In this document: piece by piece, positions 17,919 through 33,792 of the stretch
Layout: each line of letters begins with the position of its first letter
Position numbering within the stretch: position 1 is the stretch's first letter
Assembly (NCBI GenBank): GCA_002168075.1
Contig: NHCE01000001.1
Span: 1 to 64,000 of the forward strand
DNA: 64,000 nt
Reading direction: 5' to 3'
Origin: Rhizobiales bacterium TMED25
Lineage (GTDB): Bacteria; Pseudomonadota; Alphaproteobacteria; Rhizobiales; TMED25
Position numbers and translations under genes: made by a program
The notes under the pieces: generated by a model
Database searches by the model: none
Told to the model about the DNA's origin: nothing
The model's input: only the letters and a program-made list of their open reading frames with translations

Positions 17919-18768
17919 TCTAATCGAAGTACAATTAAAATCTGATATTGATATTAATGATATTGAGGATACTCTCTTGGATGATAAAGTCATATCCATA
18001 TCTACATTTCAATCAGAAGATATTTCCTACGTAAATATATTATTTTTAGAGTCAAAAGAACATTTAATAAAAAATATATTAAAAAATATATTTGGTGAAG
18101 GTATCTCCTATACACAAAAAAATTTGGAACCAAAGAACTGGGTGGCAGAAAATCAGAAAAGCTTAAAGCCAGTCTCCCTGAATAGCTTGAGTATACATAA
18201 TGATAATTATCCAAAGAATAAATATAAGAAAATTGACATTGTCATCAATGAGAGCATTGCATTTGGAACAGGTCACCATGAGACCACAATAGGCTGTGTC
18301 AGGGCAATGCTCTATATAAGTAAATATAATAATAATGTTGAACAAATATTAGATATTGGCTCTGGTACTGGTTTACTTGCAATTATCGGAGCAAAATTAT
18401 GGAAGTCTAAAGTTCTTGCCGTTGATAATGACAACAATGCTGTTATTGCAGCAAATACTAACGCTAAAAATAATAATGTATCCACATATGTAACATCAAA
18501 ATACAATGATGTTGTAAAATCACCAGAAAAAATTACTACAAATAGTAAATTTGATTTGATTGTCGTTAATATTTATTCAAATACCATTAATAAAATCAGA
18601 AATGAAATAAGCAATATGCTAGATAAAAAAGGGTTTATTATTCTTTCTGGCTTCAATGTTAATCAAAAGAGATCGATCGAAGCAAATTTTCGAAATTTAG
18701 GTATAATAATCGTCAAAAGGTTTATCGTAAATAATTGGGTAACATTGGTGCTAAAAAGCACCATATAG
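17911..18768 (+). CDS. prmA: Ribosomal protein L11 methyltransferase
   Basis: PrmA trimethylates ribosomal protein L11 using S-adenosylmethionine. The 285-residue protein has a divergent N-terminal substrate-recognition domain and a C-terminal Rossmann methyltransferase domain. AFGTGHHETT at 117-126 is diagnostic of PrmA, DIGSGTG at 148-154 is motif I, and VVNIY is the NPPF-like motif region. It overlaps uvrD by 8 nt. Its stop codon abuts the stop of the converging DUF1127 gene with zero spacing. Confidence 0.93.
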   Translation: MPNLIEVQLKSDIDINDIEDTLLDDKVISISTFQSEDISYVNILFLESKEHLIKNILKNIFGEGISYTQKNLEPKNWVAENQKSLKPVSLNSLSIHNDNYPKNKYKKIDIVINESIAFGTGHHETTIGCVRAMLYISKYNNNVEQILDIGSGTGLLAIIGAKLWKSKVLAVDNDNNAVIAANTNAKNNNVSTYVTSKYNDVVKSPEKITTNSKFDLIVVNIYSNTINKIRNEISNMLDKKGFIILSGFNVNQKRSIEANFRNLGIIIVKRFIVNNWVTLVLKSTI

Positions 18769-18927
18769 TTACTTCCAGATGACACTGTGAATGGATGCTC
18801 TTGATACACCGATATCTTGTAGAATTTTATCTGACAAATGACTTAGTTCTGCCTCTTGTGATACATTATTCCTATAGTTTGAATATTTTGATGCAATATT
18901 TAGTGCGTATTTATATACAAAGTTCAT
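18769..18927 (-). CDS. DUF1127 small protein
   Basis: The C-terminal half, LSHLSDKILQDIGVSRASIHSVIW, is the DUF1127 signature: a helix, then D-IGVSRA-I. I take ATG 18927 as start (52 residues) because AAAGGA lies just upstream of it and the family is about 50 residues. The longer frame from 19020 would add an unusual hydrophobic stretch. DUF1127 proteins are abundant in alphaproteobacteria; some are linked to phosphate, stress and small-RNA regulation, but this one cannot be assigned. It converges on prmA with abutting stops. Confidence 0.8.
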   Translation of the reverse strand: MNFVYKYALNIASKYSNYRNNVSQEAELSHLSDKILQDIGVSRASIHSVIWK

Positions 18928-19115
18928 TTTTTTCCTTTCAGTTGGTATAATTTTGTTAATTTGATAGATTAAAAATTGTATGATTGGAATATATGTAATC
19001 AAACACTCACTTAAAAGCATAAAAAACGTATGTTAGATATGCATTTTTTGCAAGTCAAATAATGGTATACCTGCAAATACAATGATAAACGATTTGAAAG
19101 ACAAGTCATATTGAT

Positions 19116-24719
<5,604 letters not shown>

Positions 24720-24721
24720 CC

Positions 24722-25522
24722 CTAACTAATAGATTCCCAGGCTTTACTAACCCAAGAACTATTATTTTCTTGAGGCTTAACTCCACCCTTCATAAGCTGA
24801 TCATAAGTATACTCATACCAATCACTATTTGGATAATTATACCCTAATATGGCAGCAGCTGTTTGAGCTTCTGAATAAACCCCCATAGACATATAAGCCT
24901 CTGCATATCTGGCAAGAGCTTCTTCTATGTGTGACGTTGTCTGATAATTTGAAATAACATTTTTGAATCTATTTATAGCTGCAGAAAAATAATTCTTTTT
25001 TAAATAAAAGCGTCCTATTTCCATTTCTTCACCTGCTATATGGTCCATAGCAAGGTCTTTCTTTAGTCTAGCATCTGCAGCATAGTCAGTTTCAGAATAC
25101 CTTTCTAAAATAAGATTAAACTGTTTCAGTGCTTTCTTTGCATTTAGTTGATCTCTTCCTAAATTTGCTATTTGAAGATAATAAGAGACCCCCATCAAAT
25201 AATTTACATATGCAGTAGAGTCACCGTTTGGATACAATTGAATATATCTATTATACTGTATTATGCTATCCTCGTACCTTCGACCCTTGTATAGGGCATA
25301 ACCCGCCATTACAATAGCTTTTTCAGACCATATTGAGTATGGATATTCTCTCTCTACGTTAAGGAACTCATTTGCTGCCAACTCATATTCTTCATCTTCA
25401 AGTAAATTAACTGCTGAGTCATAAATCTGATTTAATTCTCTAGGAGAATATAGTTCTAATGGCTCTTCCCCAGCACAAGATGCTAAAGACAAACAAATTA
25501 GTAAGATTAAGAGACGGCTCAT
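24722..25522 (-). CDS. bamD: Outer-membrane assembly lipoprotein BamD (ComL)
   Basis: BamD is the essential lipoprotein partner of BamA in outer-membrane protein insertion. The 266-residue protein has a lipoprotein signal with lipobox LASC at 13-16, so it is anchored in the outer membrane through Cys16. It is followed by TPR repeats: YDSAVNLLEDEEYELAANEF, YALYKGRRYEDSIIQYNRYI and RFYLKKNYFSAAINRFKNV. The Trp-Ser-x-Lys-Ala and YPNGDST segments are BamD-typical. It is located between lpxC and recN, joining envelope-biogenesis genes to the dcw run. Confidence 0.94.
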   Translation of the reverse strand: MSRLLILLICLSLASCAGEEPLELYSPRELNQIYDSAVNLLEDEEYELAANEFLNVEREYPYSIWSEKAIVMAGYALYKGRRYEDSIIQYNRYIQLYPNGDSTAYVNYLMGVSYYLQIANLGRDQLNAKKALKQFNLILERYSETDYAADARLKKDLAMDHIAGEEMEIGRFYLKKNYFSAAINRFKNVISNYQTTSHIEEALARYAEAYMSMGVYSEAQTAAAILGYNYPNSDWYEYTYDQLMKGGVKPQENNSSWVSKAWESIS

Positions 25523-25571
25523 TAAGGTAACAGAAATTAATATATCATTATAAATATATTATAATCCAAGT

Positions 25572-26519
25572 TTAAAGATTAACAAGCTTCTGTTGCACAT
25601 TTTCTTTTGAATTTGGAGTATCTACATAATCTTCCTCCAGCTCAATTAATTCCCATGCGTCTATATTTTTGAATAATTTCTCTAAAGCAAGGTAGTTCAG
25701 ATAATGCCCTCCATATACAGATGTATATTTTCCAATTATATTAAAGTTTGCTAATTTTAAATCTCCGCATATATCGAGTATTTTATGTCTAACAAACTCG
25801 TCAGCATATTGAAGTCCATCAGTATTCATAATATTCTTTTCAGTTAAAACTATTGTATTTGATAGGTTCACACCAAGACCATAGCCCATAGAGTTTAGCT
25901 TTTCGGCATGCTCTAAAAAACCAAAAGTTCTTGAGGATACAATTTCTGACTGAAATGTATTCTGATCTATTATTGTTTCCATCCTTTGAACACCAATTCT
26001 TTCATGGCTGAAATCAATCTGAGCATCTACAAATAATGCCTCATATGGCATAAAACTTGCATATGAGGCATTATTTGATACTCTAATTGGCTTTGTAATT
26101 TTTATAAATTTTTTTGTGTTATTTTGCTCTGTAGTTCCTGCATCTTTTAATCCATCAAAAAAAATTTTACTACTTCCATCCAATATTGGAACTTCTGGAC
26201 CGTCAATCAATATTTCAGCATTATCAATATTAAGTCCTAATATTGCTGCAAGTAAATGTTCCACTGTTAGCACTGATATTTGATCTTCATTACTCAACTC
26301 AGTGCAATAATAAGTGGAACATACATTTGTATGGATCGCCTGCACTGTTGCATTGTTTTTTGAACTTATGTCTGTTCTCTTGAATACAATTCCACTATCT
26401 GTTGGGGCAGGCCCAACTATGATATTAGATAATTGGCCAGTATGTATTCCTTTGCCAACAAACCTTACTTTATTTTTAACTGTACGTTGTTTACTTTGCA
26501 TAGTAAAATTTTCTATCAT
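25572..26519 (-). CDS. lpxC: UDP-3-O-acyl-N-acetylglucosamine deacetylase
   Basis: LpxC is the zinc-dependent committed step of lipid A synthesis, so this organism makes lipopolysaccharide. The 315-residue protein has GKGIHTGQ near 23-30, VEHLLAAILGL with the first zinc His near 87, the hydrophobic-passage region and the zinc/catalytic block HKILDICGDL. The start at 26519 is one option; a second Met six codons later begins MQSKQRTVK, which looks more like a typical LpxC start, and neither has a strong ribosome-binding site. It follows ftsZ by about 50 nt. Confidence 0.95.
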   Translation of the reverse strand: MIENFTMQSKQRTVKNKVRFVGKGIHTGQLSNIIVGPAPTDSGIVFKRTDISSKNNATVQAIHTNVCSTYYCTELSNEDQISVLTVEHLLAAILGLNIDNAEILIDGPEVPILDGSSKIFFDGLKDAGTTEQNNTKKFIKITKPIRVSNNASYASFMPYEALFVDAQIDFSHERIGVQRMETIIDQNTFQSEIVSSRTFGFLEHAEKLNSMGYGLGVNLSNTIVLTEKNIMNTDGLQYADEFVRHKILDICGDLKLANFNIIGKYTSVYGGHYLNYLALEKLFKNIDAWELIELEEDYVDTPNSKENVQQKLVNL

Positions 26520-26572
26520 ATATGTATGAAATATGCCATAAAATAAGAGTGATATGAGACTTTATTAAGGTT

Positions 26573-28360
26573 TTAATTTGCTTGCTTTTTAAGGAAAGAT
26601 GGAATTTCAAGATCATCGTCATTGTCTTCTGATGATTCCAATTTATCATCAAATTCTAACGTTTGCTCATCTTGCATACTCAAAAGATCATTAACATCAT
26701 CCGCTTGAGTATTATTTTCTATATTATCATTAGGAATTACATCATTTGGTATCTCATTTTTAATAGCAAGAGAATCCTCCTCTTCTAAAATTTGATCCAC
26801 CTCATTATTACTTTGTGACTCAATTATTTCATCTTGTAATTTTGGAGATTTAGATTCTATATCAGTTTCATTTTCTGTTTGAAGCTCAATTTTTGAATAG
26901 TTTATATCTGTTAGTGGACTATCATCTTCAATATCTTTTTTCTTAAAGCTGCCATTAACGAGCTTTGTAAAAAAGCCAGTTTTGTTTTTCTTTTTTGCTC
27001 CATTAAGTAGTTGTTCATTCATAGCCATTGAGACATTTTCATCTTTGATTGAAAAGAATTCACTAACTCTTGGAATTTCATTTTTTTCAAAGTCTGTGGT
27101 TAATTTTGCATTACTTATATAGTTATCGAGATTATTACTTTTGAATCCATCAATATCTTGCTTAGGCTTTGCTTCTTGAGAGAAGAAACTATGATTAGCG
27201 TCTATTTTCTTTACTGATATATCACCCTCATATTTTTTTTCAGCAATCGGTGCGCTATTAATTGGCCTTGTGTTTACTATATTTGGATTGATATCTTTGT
27301 TTATCATTTTCATGGTATCTTTTGAAATATGATTACTAGGAATTGTATATTTCTTATCAAATGTATAGTTTGTGGCATCAATATTCCTAACATTTGCTTG
27401 GATCCCGGTTGCAACAACAGAAACTTTTACAGATCCTTCAAGATTAGAGTCAAAGGTAGCACCCAGAATAATATTTGCATTATTATCTACTTCATTCCTG
27501 ATTCGTGTAGCGACTTCGTCAACTTCAAATAAGGTTAAATCTTCACCACCCGTAATTGATATTAAGAGACCTTGTGCCCCTTTCATGGAAACATCATCTA
27601 AGAGGGGATTAGATATCGCGGCCTCTGCAGCCTCAATCGCCCTCTTTTCACCCGAAGCTTCTCCTGTACCCATCATCGCTTTACCCATACCTTGCATGAT
27701 GGACTTAACATCAGCAAAATCTAAATTAATCAGTCCCTCTTTTACCATCAAATCTGTAACTCCGGAGACGCCGGATAATAAAACCTGATCCGCCATAGCA
27801 AAAGCGTCAGAAAAAGTTGTCTTTTCATTTGCTATTCTAAATAAATTCTGGTTTGGTATTACAATTAGAGTATCAACATATTTGCCAAGTTCTTCTATGC
27901 CCTCTTCAGCAATCTGCATTCGTCTTACACCCTCAAATTGAAATGGTTTTGTTACAACAGCTACAGTTAATATATCCTGTTCTTTACAAAGCTGAGCAAT
28001 AACAGGGGCTGCACCAGTCCCAGTACCTCCTCCCATACCAGCAGTAATAAAAACCATGTGCGATCCTGCCGAATAATCTATAATTTCTCCCTGAGCCTCC
28101 TGAGCTGCTGCTGCACCTATTTTTGGCTGTGACCCCGCCCCAAGTCCTTCTGTAAGATTGGTTCCCATTTGTATTCGTCTCTCTGCACTTGACATTGCAA
28201 GAGCCTGAGCATCTGTATTTGCTACAACAAATTCAACCCCATCGAGACCTTCTTGTATCATATTGTTAACTGCATTACTTCCAGCTCCACCAACACCAAA
28301 TACTGTAATTCTAGGTTTTAGTTCACTCATTGCATCTGGAATTTTTAAATTTATTGTCAT
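26573..28360 (-). CDS. ftsZ: Cell division GTPase FtsZ
   Basis: FtsZ polymerises into the division ring. The 595-residue protein begins with an N-terminal GTPase domain: [14 protein letters not shown] near 21-34, the tubulin signature GGGTGTG at 110-116, and the T7 loop [11 protein letters not shown]. The C-terminal half, about 275 residues, is a long acidic low-complexity linker, as usual in alphaproteobacteria. It ends with the conserved peptide [13 protein letters not shown] that binds FtsA and other partners. It is separated from ftsA by 72 nt, which may hold an internal promoter. Confidence 0.98.
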   Translation of the reverse strand: MTINLKIPDAMSELKPRITVFGVGGAGSNAVNNMIQEGLDGVEFVVANTDAQALAMSSAERRIQMGTNLTEGLGAGSQPKIGAAAAQEAQGEIIDYSAGSHMVFITAGMGGGTGTGAAPVIAQLCKEQDILTVAVVTKPFQFEGVRRMQIAEEGIEELGKYVDTLIVIPNQNLFRIANEKTTFSDAFAMADQVLLSGVSGVTDLMVKEGLINLDFADVKSIMQGMGKAMMGTGEASGEKRAIEAAEAAISNPLLDDVSMKGAQGLLISITGGEDLTLFEVDEVATRIRNEVDNNANIILGATFDSNLEGSVKVSVVATGIQANVRNIDATNYTFDKKYTIPSNHISKDTMKMINKDINPNIVNTRPINSAPIAEKKYEGDISVKKIDANHSFFSQEAKPKQDIDGFKSNNLDNYISNAKLTTDFEKNEIPRVSEFFSIKDENVSMAMNEQLLNGAKKKNKTGFFTKLVNGSFKKKDIEDDSPLTDINYSKIELQTENETDIESKSPKLQDEIIESQSNNEVDQILEEEDSLAIKNEIPNDVIPNDNIENNTQADDVNDLLSMQDEQTLEFDDKLESSEDNDDDLEIPSFLKKQAN

Positions 28361-28432
28361 GGCACTTTATCCCTATTTATATTTGTACTTAAATATTTGT
28401 CTCTAAAAGAGTTGAAATATTATTATTAAAAG

Positions 28433-29731
28433 TTAAAAACTATCTTTAAACCATCTCAGTAGATTTGAAAAAAAATTATTACTTGTATAGGATAAGCTTT
28501 TAGTGGTTATTTTTTTATTAACAAATGTCTCATTCTGTGAATAAGTTAATAATCCTATCACATTTGAAAAAATGGGGTCACTGATATCAAAAATATCAGA
28601 ATTGATTTTGGGAATTGCTCTTCGAATTGGTGATTTAAAAACTTCTCTCGCAAGGTCATCAATCCCTATCAATTGACTGCCTCCCCCCGTCAGTACTATT
28701 CTTTTATCACGAACTAGTGCTTCACTTACATTAAGCAAATTACTTTCAACCTTTTGTAAGATATCAAGGGCTCTGGTTCGTGAAATTTCTGCAATAACTG
28801 ATTTAGATATTTGTATATCATTAGAGTCACTTTCATCATAACCCACCATTTTCATACTTAATAAATCTCCATTATCATAGGAGTTAGTTAAGACTCCCCC
28901 ATATAAAATCTTTAATTTCTCAGCCTCTATGATTGGTATTGATAAAGATCTTGCGATATCTTTTGTTATGTAATTACCACCTACAGGTATAACACCTGCA
29001 AACTTGAAAATGCCATCGCTAAACACTGAGTATGATGTCGTACCTGCCCCCATATCAATCAGTATTGCTCCTAAATTTGATTCATCCGATGATAACGTTG
29101 ATATTGCACTTGCAAATGGAGATATGACAATTTTTGATATCTTAGCATGAGCTCTCTCAATAACATCATTTAGATTTTGGACTATACTTCTAGAACAAGT
29201 GATAACACTAATATTGATATCTAACTTTTTCCCATACATTCCAACTGGATATTCAATTGATTTTAGACCATCAACTGAAAAACCCAATGGCATAGTCTCT
29301 ATTATTATTTTATCATCTGAAACGTTCTGTTCTTCTGCAATCAAAAAAGCCTCTTCGATATCTTTCTTGGAAACCTGAATATCCTTAATTGGAACACTAA
29401 TTTCGTATAAGCTAGATTCTATGAACTCCGATGAAAGATTAACCACTATTTTATCTATGGTTAGTGAAGACATTTCTTCAGCTGCCTCGATAGCAGTTCT
29501 AATTGCCAATTCCAAGGCAGTTGCATCTGTGATTATACCAGACTCAAATCCCATGGATCTATTGTGCCCAACCCCCAATACATCAAAGCTATATCTGTTC
29601 GTATCAGTTATAACATTTCGAACAATAAGACACAAAATCTTATCAGAGCCTATATCAATTGCAGCCGTTACTGTATTATTGATTTTTGAAGTAAAATTTC
29701 CAGATATTCGATCGAATGACATCAAATACAT
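28433..29731 (-). CDS. ftsA: Cell division protein FtsA
   Basis: FtsA is the actin-like protein that anchors FtsZ filaments to the membrane. The 432 residues show the phosphate-1 motif AAIDIGSDKILCLI near 23-36, subdomain 1C, phosphate-2 ILIDMGAGTTSYSVF, and the adenosine motif VLTGGGSQLIGI. The C-terminal amphipathic helix FFSNLLRWFKDSF is visible and is the membrane-targeting sequence. The start at 29731 gives a slightly long N terminus; Met4 is an alternative. It overlaps no neighbour and is 9 nt after ftsQ. Confidence 0.96.
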   Translation of the reverse strand: MYLMSFDRISGNFTSKINNTVTAAIDIGSDKILCLIVRNVITDTNRYSFDVLGVGHNRSMGFESGIITDATALELAIRTAIEAAEEMSSLTIDKIVVNLSSEFIESSLYEISVPIKDIQVSKKDIEEAFLIAEEQNVSDDKIIIETMPLGFSVDGLKSIEYPVGMYGKKLDINISVITCSRSIVQNLNDVIERAHAKISKIVISPFASAISTLSSDESNLGAILIDMGAGTTSYSVFSDGIFKFAGVIPVGGNYITKDIARSLSIPIIEAEKLKILYGGVLTNSYDNGDLLSMKMVGYDESDSNDIQISKSVIAEISRTRALDILQKVESNLLNVSEALVRDKRIVLTGGGSQLIGIDDLAREVFKSPIRRAIPKINSDIFDISDPIFSNVIGLLTYSQNETFVNKKITTKSLSYTSNNFFSNLLRWFKDSF

Positions 29732-29740
29732 TATAAATAC

Positions 29741-30517
29741 TCAAATTGATTTTCTTTTAATATCGATACTTGGCATAATATCCATCCGATTGGGTAATCT
29801 CATATCTATTACATCGATATATCTGCTTAATAACTGTGTTTCGTTATCTAAATTTTGTAATATTTCTATTGCTTTCGACATTCCTACCTCAGGAAAATAT
29901 ATTTCTAATCCATTGAATAATCTGACAGTCCACCTTCTATCCCCAACGCGAAGAATTGATTTAACCCTATCCTCAAATCCTGGATATTCCCCAAGAGATT
30001 TTATAATACTTGGAATATAATCAAGTGCATTGTAACCTGCTACAAATTTCAAATTTTTAAATTTATTAGGATCTAATCCTTTGATTATTTGACCATCTTG
30101 ATCTATCAAAAATTTATTCCCATCATAAATCCAAATAGCTATGGGCTCGTATTCATATATTTTTATCTTTAATGTTGATGGATATAATTTCTTTATTTCA
30201 ACATCTTTAACCCAATCTAATCTAATAATTCTATTATTTGCATCTTGTAAATTAAACTTTACTAAAGGTGTGTCTTTACTTAAATTCAGAGCACTAACAA
30301 TATCCGACCCAGCTGTGTTCTTGGTCCCTTCGATTTTAACCTCTTGTATATTAAGGTCCAATTTACTCAAAAATTTAAATGAACTAGATGCTAACTTAGT
30401 TGAATGAATGTTTACCTGAAAAAATAGAAGCATAAATGCAAAAACTAAGATGGTTGTATAAAAAATTCTTTTCAAGTATTTATTTGAAACTTTTCTGAAA
30501 ATTTTCTCTTTTATCAT
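29741..30517 (-). CDS. ftsQ: Cell division protein FtsQ
   Basis: FtsQ is a bitopic inner-membrane protein linking early and late divisome parts. The 258-residue protein has a short basic cytoplasmic tail and a transmembrane helix at about 18-36. A POTRA domain follows, beginning IQEVKIEGTKNTAGSDIVSALNL near 55-77, then the FtsQ domain with WVKDVEIKKLYPSTLKIKIYE near 105-125. The C-terminal region ends with VIDMRLPNRM, typical for the family. It is in the ddl-ftsQ-ftsA order of the dcw cluster. Confidence 0.94.
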   Translation of the reverse strand: MIKEKIFRKVSNKYLKRIFYTTILVFAFMLLFFQVNIHSTKLASSSFKFLSKLDLNIQEVKIEGTKNTAGSDIVSALNLSKDTPLVKFNLQDANNRIIRLDWVKDVEIKKLYPSTLKIKIYEYEPIAIWIYDGNKFLIDQDGQIIKGLDPNKFKNLKFVAGYNALDYIPSIIKSLGEYPGFEDRVKSILRVGDRRWTVRLFNGLEIYFPEVGMSKAIEILQNLDNETQLLSRYIDVIDMRLPNRMDIMPSIDIKRKSI

Positions 30518-30527
30518 TATTCAATAA

Positions 30528-31445
30528 TTACCTATCTATTGATGCATCTCTAATAATCCACGAAACAAGCTCTGTAAATGGAATACCTATATCCGATGCT
30601 AATTCTGGGAGTAATGATTTTTTGGTCATACCCGGCTGAGTATTGACCTCGAGACAGATTAATTCATCTTCACTTTCTGTTGAATATCTGAAATCAACTC
30701 TACTTACACTCCTGCAATTTAGACTATCATGAGCTTTTAATGCATAGTATTTCATCTTTTCGTAAATATTTGGTTTAAGATTTGCAGGAATTATATGTTC
30801 CGTTAAATTTGATTCATATTTTGATTCATAATCAAAGATTATATTATTGGTCTTTATTTCGGCAATCTCAGTAGTATTTGTACCAATTACTCCACAAGTA
30901 AAGTCAGAGCCAGGAATGAAGTCTTCTGCAAAGAAATTATTCAAACTACTCTTATAGTCATTTACATAATTTAATAATTGATTTTCTGATTTTATAAACT
31001 GTATTCCAATACTTGATCCCCCGTTGATTGGTTTTATGATTATGGGAAAATCAATATTTATATTATTTAAATTATTAAGATCATATGATTTTGCAACTGG
31101 AATATTATTGTCCATAAAAATTTGCTTAGAAATAATTTTATTCATTGCTTTTGCAGATGATATTACTCCTGAATGTGTATATTTAATTCTGAGGTGCTCT
31201 AATATGGATTGAATATGCCCATCTTCACCCCAAGTTCCATGTAAAGAATTAAATACTATGTCAGGGTTTATTTCTAATATATCATTAATAATACTTGGTC
31301 CAGGATCTAGTTTAATGACATCGTATCCGATAGTTTTTAGAGCACTAAAGCACTCATTGCCACTATCCATACTGACCTCCCTTTCAGGAGATGATCCACC
31401 CATCAGTAAAAGAACCCTCTCTTTTTGACTTATTTTTGAAATCAT
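30528..31445 (-). CDS. ddl: D-alanine--D-alanine ligase
   Basis: This ATP-grasp ligase makes the D-Ala-D-Ala dipeptide added by MurF. Its motifs are LLLMGGSSPEREVSMDSG near the N terminus, LHGTWGEDGHIQSILE, IIKPINGGSSIG and the C-terminal LEVNTQPGMTKKSLLPE. I place the start at ATG 31445 (305 residues), because it overlaps the murB stop as ATGA and has AGAGG 7 nt upstream. A longer frame from 31487 would overlap murB by 46 nt. The QPGMT in place of the usual NTxPGMT context is normal. Confidence 0.95.
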   Translation of the reverse strand: MISKISQKERVLLLMGGSSPEREVSMDSGNECFSALKTIGYDVIKLDPGPSIINDILEINPDIVFNSLHGTWGEDGHIQSILEHLRIKYTHSGVISSAKAMNKIISKQIFMDNNIPVAKSYDLNNLNNINIDFPIIIKPINGGSSIGIQFIKSENQLLNYVNDYKSSLNNFFAEDFIPGSDFTCGVIGTNTTEIAEIKTNNIIFDYESKYESNLTEHIIPANLKPNIYEKMKYYALKAHDSLNCRSVSRVDFRYSTESEDELICLEVNTQPGMTKKSLLPELASDIGIPFTELVSWIIRDASIDR

Positions 31446-32377
31446 AGTGTAACCTCTGGACCAAGGCCCATTCTTTTTATTTCCCATTCCAACTTGATGC
31501 CAGTTTTTTTCTTTACTCGCTCGATAATAGTCTCTCCAAGTAATTCTATATCATAAGCCGATGCATTTCCTTTATTTATAATAAAGTTTGAATGCCTCTG
31601 AGAAATCATAGCACCCCCTATTGCTAGCTTATCACATTCAGCGTCACGAATTAGTTCCCATGCCTTTTTATTTTCGGTATTTTTGAAGGTTGATCCACCT
31701 GTTCTTTCCTTTATAGGTTGAGTTGTATTTCTTAAAAACTTAAATTTCTCAATTTCCTGCTTTATATCATCTTTACCAGCAAATCCTCCCTCTAATATCG
31801 AGGATACACATATCATTTTATCTGAAATATCTGTTGTACGATATTTGTATTTGATATCAGCTATTGATTTTTTCTTTATATTGCCCGAGGTATCAATAAA
31901 TTTTGTACTATAAAGTATATCTTTTATTTCTGATCCGTATGCACCAGCATTCATTTTAATTGAACCACCGAGAGTACCTGGTATCGTATTTAAAAATGAA
32001 AATCCTTGTAGATTATTTTTTAGAGCAAAATTAGATATTTTTTTATTAGGAACAGAGGCACCAATATTTATTCTCTTATCTTCAATAAGATTTATATAAT
32101 TAAAAGCTTTACCCAGTATTATTACGATTCCAGGAATACCATAGTCTCTTATGAGAAGATTTGAAGCACCCCCTATAATTGTTATGGGTATACCCTCAGG
32201 TTTTCTGGACAGAAAGTACTTTAAATCCTCTTCATCTTTTGGAACAAAAAGTATCTCAGCACACCCACCCACACGAAACCATGAAATTGGCATTAGTGAG
32301 TAATTACTATAGAGTTCTCCTCTTGCATGTAAATTTAGCTTATCCCTTAACTTATCTGCCTCAGTCCAAAATTTCAC
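31442..32377 (-). CDS. murB: UDP-N-acetylenolpyruvoylglucosamine reductase
   Basis: MurB reduces the enolpyruvyl group to form UDP-MurNAc, using FAD and NADPH. The 311 residues contain the FAD-binding motifs SWFRVGGCAEILFVP near 33-47 and ITIIGGASNLLIRD near 66-79. NAGAYGSEI is the active-site segment, and GGSTFKNTE carries the catalytic Ser of type I MurB. The start is GTG 32377, supported by a strong AGGGGGA ribosome-binding site 9 nt upstream. It is coupled to ddl by an ATGA overlap. Confidence 0.96.
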   Translation of the reverse strand: MKFWTEADKLRDKLNLHARGELYSNYSLMPISWFRVGGCAEILFVPKDEEDLKYFLSRKPEGIPITIIGGASNLLIRDYGIPGIVIILGKAFNYINLIEDKRINIGASVPNKKISNFALKNNLQGFSFLNTIPGTLGGSIKMNAGAYGSEIKDILYSTKFIDTSGNIKKKSIADIKYKYRTTDISDKMICVSSILEGGFAGKDDIKQEIEKFKFLRNTTQPIKERTGGSTFKNTENKKAWELIRDAECDKLAIGGAMISQRHSNFIINKGNASAYDIELLGETIIERVKKKTGIKLEWEIKRMGLGPEVTL

Positions 32378-32392
32378 AATTACTTTATCCCC

Positions 32393-33787
32393 CTATAATT
32401 TTAGACAAATTTCATTTGAAATTATATTTATATCCCCTGCGCCTATAAAAAGAACTAAATCTCCTGGCTCAGCTAGAGTTTTAATAAACTTACTGAGATC
32501 TTCTGTATTTTTTATAAATTGTGCGTCAATCTTTGATTTAATATTTATGTCAGATATAAATTTATTATAATCTATTTCGCTATTTTCAATCTCACCGGCT
32601 CCATAGACAGGAAGAAGTGCTAAATAATTTGTATCTGAAAAAGCTGCGCAAAATTCTTTATATAAACTTAAAATCCTCGAGTATCTATGTGGCTGGAAGA
32701 TTGATATAACCCTACCAGATGATAAATTTTTAGCAGAAGATAGTAATTGATTTATTTCAGTTGGGTGATGAGCATAATCATCATAATAGGTAATTCCATT
32801 CTTATGAGTTATTTCGGAAAAGCGTCTATAAACACCGCTATATGATAATAAAGATGATTGAATTATCTCATTTGGTACATTTCTTAATATTCCAACTATT
32901 GCCGCAGCCGTTGCGTTATAAATATTATACATCCCAGGTCTATTAATAGTTATTTGAATATTAAAATGTTTTTGATTTATCTCTCCGTCAATTGTAAATT
33001 TATATGAACCGACATCATTATATATATCTCTAATTTTTAGTGTCGCATTATCAGATTGGCCGTAAGATATAAGTATACCTGATGGAAAGTCTTTAGAGAT
33101 TTTACTGGTTATGTAATCATCTGCGCAAAAAATTATATATCCATCTCTTTGAGTATTTACTGCATACTTTATAAATGAAGCTTCCAGTTTCTCTATAGAT
33201 CCATAATTTTCTAAATGATCGTAATCAATATTTGTTATTACTGATATTTTTGAAGGAAGTTTTACAAACGTTTTATCTGACTCATCTGCTTCAACTACCA
33301 TCCAATCACTAGAACCAATCTGCAGATTGGATTGCGTATGACTGTCAATACCGCCTATTATGGAAGTAGGTTTAAGTGGACCTTGCGATAGCACCCATGA
33401 AATCATTGAAGTAGTCGTTGTTTTTCCATGAGTTCCTGAAACACATACACATTTTCTGCTTTCCATTAATTGAGCCAGAATATCTGCTCGTGAGGTTATA
33501 GGTATATTTGCTTTTTTTGCAGCAATTAGCTCAGGATTATCATCTTTTATGGCTGATGAATGGACTATAAGTTGAACTTTTTTTTTGATATTTTTTGAAT
33601 TATGACCGATAAATACACTGATATTATTCTCACGAAGTCTCTTTGTCATATCATTCTCTGATATATCACTTCCTTGAACTGAATAACCGCGTTCTCTACA
33701 TAATTCAGCTATTGCCGATAATCCGATACCACCGATTCCTACAAAATGTATTAACTGATCTTTTGATAATTTGGTTAAATCGTCCAT
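32393..33787 (-). CDS. murC: UDP-N-acetylmuramate--L-alanine ligase
   Basis: MurC adds the first amino acid of the peptidoglycan stem peptide. The 464-residue protein shows an N-terminal UDP-binding Rossmann domain HFVGIGGIGLSAIAEL near 14-29, the ATP-binding loop SGTHGKTTTTSM near 116-127, the metal-site VVEADESDKTF, and the C-terminal domain with YDDYAHHPTEI. It is between murG (5-nt gap) and murB on the minus strand. Confidence 0.97.
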   Translation of the reverse strand: MDDLTKLSKDQLIHFVGIGGIGLSAIAELCRERGYSVQGSDISENDMTKRLRENNISVFIGHNSKNIKKKVQLIVHSSAIKDDNPELIAAKKANIPITSRADILAQLMESRKCVCVSGTHGKTTTTSMISWVLSQGPLKPTSIIGGIDSHTQSNLQIGSSDWMVVEADESDKTFVKLPSKISVITNIDYDHLENYGSIEKLEASFIKYAVNTQRDGYIIFCADDYITSKISKDFPSGILISYGQSDNATLKIRDIYNDVGSYKFTIDGEINQKHFNIQITINRPGMYNIYNATAAAIVGILRNVPNEIIQSSLLSYSGVYRRFSEITHKNGITYYDDYAHHPTEINQLLSSAKNLSSGRVISIFQPHRYSRILSLYKEFCAAFSDTNYLALLPVYGAGEIENSEIDYNKFISDINIKSKIDAQFIKNTEDLSKFIKTLAEPGDLVLFIGAGDINIISNEICLKL

Positions 33788-33792
33788 AACTT